Below are positions 59,920-64,000 of a stretch of DNA of 64,000 nt, piece after piece; positions within the stretch are counted from its first letter, which is position 1; each line of letters begins with the position of its first letter. This DNA comes from Cellulomonadaceae bacterium (GTDB taxonomy: Bacteria > Actinomycetota > Actinomycetes > Actinomycetales > Cellulomonadaceae). Made by a program: the position numbers and the translations under genes. The stretch is from contig JAIRQO010000009.1 in the NCBI GenBank assembly GCA_031256435.1, forward strand, positions 1 through 64,000. The letters are read 5' to 3'. Under the pieces are notes generated by a model. It worked only from the letters and a program-made list of their open reading frames with translations. It was not told where the DNA came from and made no database searches.

Positions 59920-62023
59920 CGTCGCTCATTTGGTGCTCGAAGGCCTGCCGGACGAGCCCCATAACGTAGGTGAAGTCCGAGGACTCATCCAGCCCGACGA
60001 CGGCGTCTCCGTTGCCCCAGACACCCTTGCCGGTGAGGTCTTCGGCGAGCCGTCGTTTGTCATCGAGCGCATTGAAGGGCAAATTCAGGACGAGCTTCAA
60101 GCGGCGTCCCTGAGGAATGAGGTCAACGAAGTTAGTCTCGGCCCTGAAGGCGACGTAGAGCTTCAGGAACTCCATCGTGACTCCGGGGTCCATGTCCAAC
60201 ACTGCAGCCGCGAATCGTTCGAACAAGGCCTTGCGAGCAGGCGGTTGGAGCAGGTTGGGGTGGTCTTCTATAACGTATGCCTGGGTGGCAGACTTCTTCT
60301 CCTCGAACGACGCCAGAACGTCAACGGGGAGCATTGGTGCTGGCCAGATGAGCATTGCCTCGTCCGCGAGCCTGGTGGCGCGCTTCTCGATCTGTTCTAC
60401 ATTCCAGTCGTCGAGTTGACCAAGTCCCTTGTTCAGTCGCAGCGGGCTGACCTTGAACCCCTTGTCGGGCAGGTCACGCTTGTCGGTAAAGGCGCGGTCG
60501 GAGTATTCGGCATTGTAGCCAGTGAGGGTCAGGTTGCCCAGCGTGTGCAGGTACTTTTCTTGGACGGCCTGCCAGTCGTCCCCAAGGGCTTCGCGCCACT
60601 CCTCGGAGAGGTTCTCATTCTGGGGCAGGATGTGCTCAAAGGTGTACTCCTCGATGACCACCTCTTCCTTGCGTCCAAAGTTCTCAAGTTTACGAAACAG
60701 GTAAGAGCGGCGGCGGAAGTTGTACAGATCTGCGGTGATCAGCGCTATCCGAAACTCGGCGTCCAGCGGGAATCGGCGATACGTGCCCATCTTCAGAAAG
60801 GCGGCCTTGACACTGTCAAGGTACTGGCTCTTATGCACTGAACTGGAGAGGCCAGCGAAAGTCTTATTCAGAGAGTTGGTTGGGATTCGGCAAACTGCTC
60901 GGCGGAAGACATAGGCAATTACCATCTGGACGATCTCGTTGAACTCGCCTGCGTCGAGGATCTGGGACTCGTAGTCGGCATAGACTTCGATGAGGAAAGG
61001 GTAGACAACGTCAGCACCGATTTGGGCAAGATCTGTAAATGACCGCTTAAGTATGGGGTCACCCTCCTTGCCGAGCGTCATTGCGCAGAACCGGCGGGCG
61101 TTTTCCCGCATATCCTTGACCAGTGTCTCGATGTCTTCTCCCTGGTCGCGCATGTAGGCGGCATGATCCTTGAAGGCCTCATAGATGTCATCCAGTCGCG
61201 GGATCGAGCCAGACTTGATGGTCAGGTAATGGCGCACAAATGCGTCGAAATGGGTCTCGGGGCCGCCGATGAACTCGAGTTCCATCGGTCGCCAGAAGGC
61301 CTCGTAGACATCGGTCTGCTGCTTGGTAGGCAGGTCCATTAGGACGAAGTTGCGGATTAGGTCTGCCTGCGTAAGCTCTTTTCCAGTGGAGTTCATCGCC
61401 TCGAACACCAACTGTGGGTTGTCAACTCCACGCTCGAGTTCGACATCAACGACGATCAGTTTGTCGAGGCCTTTGCATACGGCTGACAGATCGACGCTCG
61501 AGTCGGCCAATCGCCTCTGGAAGTAGGCGAAGTTGTCCACAACTCTCGTGTCGCTGCTTGTTGGCGGTTTTACACCCCGCAGGATGCCGAACAGAGCGTC
61601 CTTATCATTCCGGGACAGCATAAGCTTGAACTGACGGTCACCGTCTTCCTCTTGGTTGAGTAGGTAGCGTGCGCGGATCTTCTTCGGCGAGAACCCGTCG
61701 ATCGGTTCACGTTCACTTTCGGGTAGTTGCTCCAATCGACGAGCCAACGCTTCAAGGATCAACGTGACCGTAGTGACGCGCTGCTGGCCATCGATGATGA
61801 GATCGGGCTCGCTGGAGTGCTTAGTGCCATGGCCACGATCGACGTACACGATCGATCCGGTGAAGTGCGCACCCATCGAGTCGTGCGAGCCTGCGCGGAT
61901 GATGTCGTCCCACAACTTCGCGCACTCGCGCTCATCCCAGGAGTAAAGACGCTGGTAGATCGGTACGATGTACTGGCTGCTGGCCTTCAGTAGTTGGAGC
62001 AGGTGGCGATGGACGGCCTTCAT
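59915..62023 (-). CDS. DUF262/DUF1524 GmrSD-type restriction enzyme with DUF5655
   Basis: A 702-residue type IV-like restriction protein. The N-terminal DUF262 (GmrS-like) has YIVPIYQRLYSWDERE and LIIDGQQRVTTVTL, the latter including the DGQQR NTP-binding motif. The middle DUF1524 (GmrD-like HNH) has FEHILPQNENLSEEW and LHTLGNLTLTGYN. The C-terminus (LYVAFRAETNFVDLIPQGRRLKLVLNL...) looks like DUF5655. GmrSD cuts DNA with glucosylated cytosine. ATG 62023 is used; the extra 29 residues upstream are poor coding sequence. It is divergent from the helicase at 62143. Confidence 0.9.
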   Translation of the reverse strand: MKAVHRHLLQLLKASSQYIVPIYQRLYSWDERECAKLWDDIIRAGSHDSMGAHFTGSIVYVDRGHGTKHSSEPDLIIDGQQRVTTVTLILEALARRLEQLPESEREPIDGFSPKKIRARYLLNQEEDGDRQFKLMLSRNDKDALFGILRGVKPPTSSDTRVVDNFAYFQRRLADSSVDLSAVCKGLDKLIVVDVELERGVDNPQLVFEAMNSTGKELTQADLIRNFVLMDLPTKQQTDVYEAFWRPMELEFIGGPETHFDAFVRHYLTIKSGSIPRLDDIYEAFKDHAAYMRDQGEDIETLVKDMRENARRFCAMTLGKEGDPILKRSFTDLAQIGADVVYPFLIEVYADYESQILDAGEFNEIVQMVIAYVFRRAVCRIPTNSLNKTFAGLSSSVHKSQYLDSVKAAFLKMGTYRRFPLDAEFRIALITADLYNFRRRSYLFRKLENFGRKEEVVIEEYTFEHILPQNENLSEEWREALGDDWQAVQEKYLHTLGNLTLTGYNAEYSDRAFTDKRDLPDKGFKVSPLRLNKGLGQLDDWNVEQIEKRATRLADEAMLIWPAPMLPVDVLASFEEKKSATQAYVIEDHPNLLQPPARKALFERFAAAVLDMDPGVTMEFLKLYVAFRAETNFVDLIPQGRRLKLVLNLPFNALDDKRRLAEDLTGKGVWGNGDAVVGLDESSDFTYVMGLVRQAFEHQMSDD

Positions 62024-62142
62024 GGTGGGGAGTCTACCTGCGACTACCGACATGAACTTGTAGGCACCCCCGGCCTGGCTGGCTGGTCGCGTCAGAGGGC
62101 TGGGCAACAATAGTCCCAGGACAGTTAGGTCAGAGGAGCCCC

Positions 62143-64000
62143 ATGAAGTACGAGTTGTTCGAGTATCAGGAAGCCGCCGTCAACGCTCTAACCAAGTCGC
62201 TCGTGCGTTCCGCTCGCGACCACGAGGAAGATCCGTCTGAACGGTCAGCCATCGTGCTGTCAGCCCCCACTGGATCGGGCAAGACAATCATCGCCACCGG
62301 CGTAGTTGAGGCCTCGCTCGATGAATCGCCGACCACCCCGGGCATCGACAACGCCACATTCCTGTGGGTGACTGACGACCCGTCCCTAAACCGGCAGACA
62401 TTAGCGAAGATGATGGATAGCGCCTCCGACATGGACCTGTCGCGCATGATGGTGATCGAGAACGACTTCGACGCCGAAACGTTCGACCCCGGGTTCATCT
62501 ACTTCCTGAACATCCAGAAGCTCGGCGTCAAAGCCACTCTGTCCCGCTCGCGCGAAGACGGCCGTCACTACTCTCTCTGGGAGACGATCGCCAACACCGT
62601 TGACCAACGGCCTGGTCAGTTCGTAGTCGTGGTCGACGAGGCACACCGTGGCACATCCCCGACGGCTTCTAGTAGTCGCCAGCGAGACACCATCGTCAAC
62701 CAAATTATCGGCGGTGGAGTTACCAACCGCCCCGCTGCCCCGCTCGTCTGGGGTATCTCGGCCACCCCTCGCCGGTTCCTGGCGGGTATGAGCGCGCTAG
62801 GGCGCACCACGAGGCAGCACTCGGTCAAAGTCGAAGATGTTCGCGCTTCAGGGCTGCTTAAGGACCAAATCGTTCTCGGCCACACCCAAGGCGTGAATGC
62901 GGCCGAGTCGGCATTAGTCCGCTTCGCAGTAGAGCGCATCCGCAACTACGACCGCAAGTGGGCAGAGTACACAACGGCCACTGGTGCCCCTGACGTCAAA
63001 CCTGTGCTCGTCATTCAGGTGGCCGACAAGCCCTCCCCACTCGAGTTGGGCACACTACTCTCCACCGTTCTGGAGGAATGGCCTAGCCTGCGCCCGGAGA
63101 ATATCGTTCACACGTTCGCCGAACACGGACTCGTTGACGCCCACTCCTGGAAAATCCCGTGGTGCCCACCCGAAGACATCCAGGATCGCCTGGACGTCCG
63201 CGTTGTGCTCTGCAAGACCGCCATCACGACCGGTTGGGACTGCCCACGCGCAGAAGTTCTACTATCCCTTCGCGTCGCCAAGGACCTCGACGTCATCACC
63301 CAGGTCATGGGCCGCATGGTCCGCACGCCTCTGGCTCGTAGGATCAACACGGATCAGGATCTCAACGCTGTTCACTGCATCCTGCCGCACTTTGACGCCG
63401 ATGCGGTGACCGCCATCGCCGATCGCTTCAGACTCGGCGACGAGGAGACCCTGGCCGGTGGAACCGCGATTATCCTCGACGCAGTCGAACTGTCCCGGAA
63501 CTCGGTGCTACTTGAATTCCAGACCGAGCGGGCGCGAACGCTTGGCCCAGCCGCGTCACACTCAGCCCCAGTGCACCACGCAACGTCAGCGGACACCCCG
63601 ACGGAGCCGATGCCTACATCGAGCGGTCAACCGTTCATCCTAGCTGAACCGATTCATTACTCCGAACCCGGGGTTTCGGCATTAGGCAACGCCGTAACAA
63701 CGCCATCGCGCTTGGGCACACCGGTCGCAACCTTGGCCAGTGGGTCCGACGACGAGACGATTTTCGACGCTCACGCCACCGCACTCGCCTCACTCACTAA
63801 GACCTCCGCGGACGATATATTCCGCTTGATCGAGTCACTTCCGTCCTACACGATCCCGCAGCGCAGCACACGATCCCAAGTCGAGAGGCTGTACAAATTC
63901 GCCATGGAGCTGGCGGGTCCGAGCGGGTCCCCGCCCATTGATCACCAAGCCCCGGCAAAGGCGAAAACTGCACTCCGCTCCGTGATCGATGAACGCCGCC
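62143..64000 (+). CDS. DEAD/DEAH helicase, type III restriction subunit-like (3' end outside window)
   Basis: At least 619 codons. ATG 62143 follows AGAGGAG. Walker A is SAPTGSGKTIIA near residue 45, DEAH box VVVDEAHRG near 165, SATPRRFL as motif III, and the C-terminal lobe has CKTAITTGWDCPRAEVLLS and QVMGRMVRTPLAR. This matches the ResIII-type restriction helicases that work with a methylase and nuclease. The end and any partner lie to the right of the window. The 119 bp between this start and the divergent GmrSD-type gene must hold both promoters. Confidence 0.88.
   Translation, partial: MKYELFEYQEAAVNALTKSLVRSARDHEEDPSERSAIVLSAPTGSGKTIIATGVVEASLDESPTTPGIDNATFLWVTDDPSLNRQTLAKMMDSASDMDLSRMMVIENDFDAETFDPGFIYFLNIQKLGVKATLSRSREDGRHYSLWETIANTVDQRPGQFVVVVDEAHRGTSPTASSSRQRDTIVNQIIGGGVTNRPAAPLVWGISATPRRFLAGMSALGRTTRQHSVKVEDVRASGLLKDQIVLGHTQGVNAAESALVRFAVERIRNYDRKWAEYTTATGAPDVKPVLVIQVADKPSPLELGTLLSTVLEEWPSLRPENIVHTFAEHGLVDAHSWKIPWCPPEDIQDRLDVRVVLCKTAITTGWDCPRAEVLLSLRVAKDLDVITQVMGRMVRTPLARRINTDQDLNAVHCILPHFDADAVTAIADRFRLGDEETLAGGTAIILDAVELSRNSVLLEFQTERARTLGPAASHSAPVHHATSADTPTEPMPTSSGQPFILAEPIHYSEPGVSALGNAVTTPSRLGTPVATLASGSDDETIFDAHATALASLTKTSADDIFRLIESLPSYTIPQRSTRSQVERLYKFAMELAGPSGSPPIDHQAPAKAKTALRSVIDERR

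Overview
This is high-GC actinobacterial DNA, most likely from an Actinomycetaceae-like member of the Actinomycetota. The evidence is GC-rich coding sequence, frequent GTG starts, strong GGAGG ribosome sites mixed with apparently leaderless genes, a DUF5925-type AAA ATPase and a TM0106-type nuclease-helicase. The species is an inference; no rRNA or other marker gene is present.

Layout. 1-8.4 kb is housekeeping transport: the 3'-truncated lipoprotein of a peptide/solute ABC transporter, a uracil-type permease, a Ca2+-type P-type ATPase, and an AzgA-type purine permease divergent from it. 8.4-11.1 kb holds a DUF4143 ATPase behind a 23-bp repeat array, a YdeI-family protein and a DUF6308-like protein. 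11.6-17.4 kb is an accessory run: a sirtuin, a coiled-coil protein, an AAA ATPase, a 48-residue zinc-knuckle protein, an ADP-ribosylglycohydrolase, and a protein that looks like the C-terminal domain of FtsZ without its GTPase domain. 17.4-20.1 kb is a tandem duplication of an unknown, AT-richer gene together with its flanking repeat.

20.1-24.8 kb is a toxin-antitoxin graveyard. It holds an MNT antitoxin with a frameshifted HepT, an HTH gene broken by an 8-bp duplication beside a truncated nucleotidyltransferase, an intact AbiE-like pair and an intact BrnT-like/ribbon-helix-helix pair. 25.2-36.7 kb is one four-gene operon on the minus strand: SNF2-type helicase with DUF3883, DUF1156 adenine methylase, HEPN-DUF499 ATPase and a coiled-coil protein. 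It resembles the helicase-methylase-ATPase (Hma) class of antiphage systems. A 7-bp microsatellite lies just upstream of it. 37.3-39.7 kb carries VapBC and a second DUF4143 ATPase behind two repeat arrays. 39.7-48.8 kb is more ordinary: a second ADP-ribosylglycohydrolase, a RecB-nuclease/helicase, a membrane coiled-coil protein, an SGNH hydrolase, an NlpC/P60 hydrolase behind a folded 5' leader, and ThpR.

48.9-64 kb is accessory again. It has an OB-fold protein and its paralogue, an HD hydrolase, an AbiE system bracketed by two copies of a SIMPL-gene 3' end, two decayed genes, an HTH-PIN module, a DUF262/DUF1524 (GmrSD-type) restriction enzyme, and a DEAD/DEAH type III-restriction-like helicase cut by the right edge.

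Two themes stand out. Arrays of contiguous 22-23-bp units with a shared skeleton sit upstream of both DUF4143 ATPases and also as orphans at three places in the islands. Many toxin-antitoxin modules appear to start from leaderless promoters, two of them with a palindrome at the -10 element. The strongest candidates for undescribed biology are the repeat arrays and the FtsZ-C-like neighbourhood.
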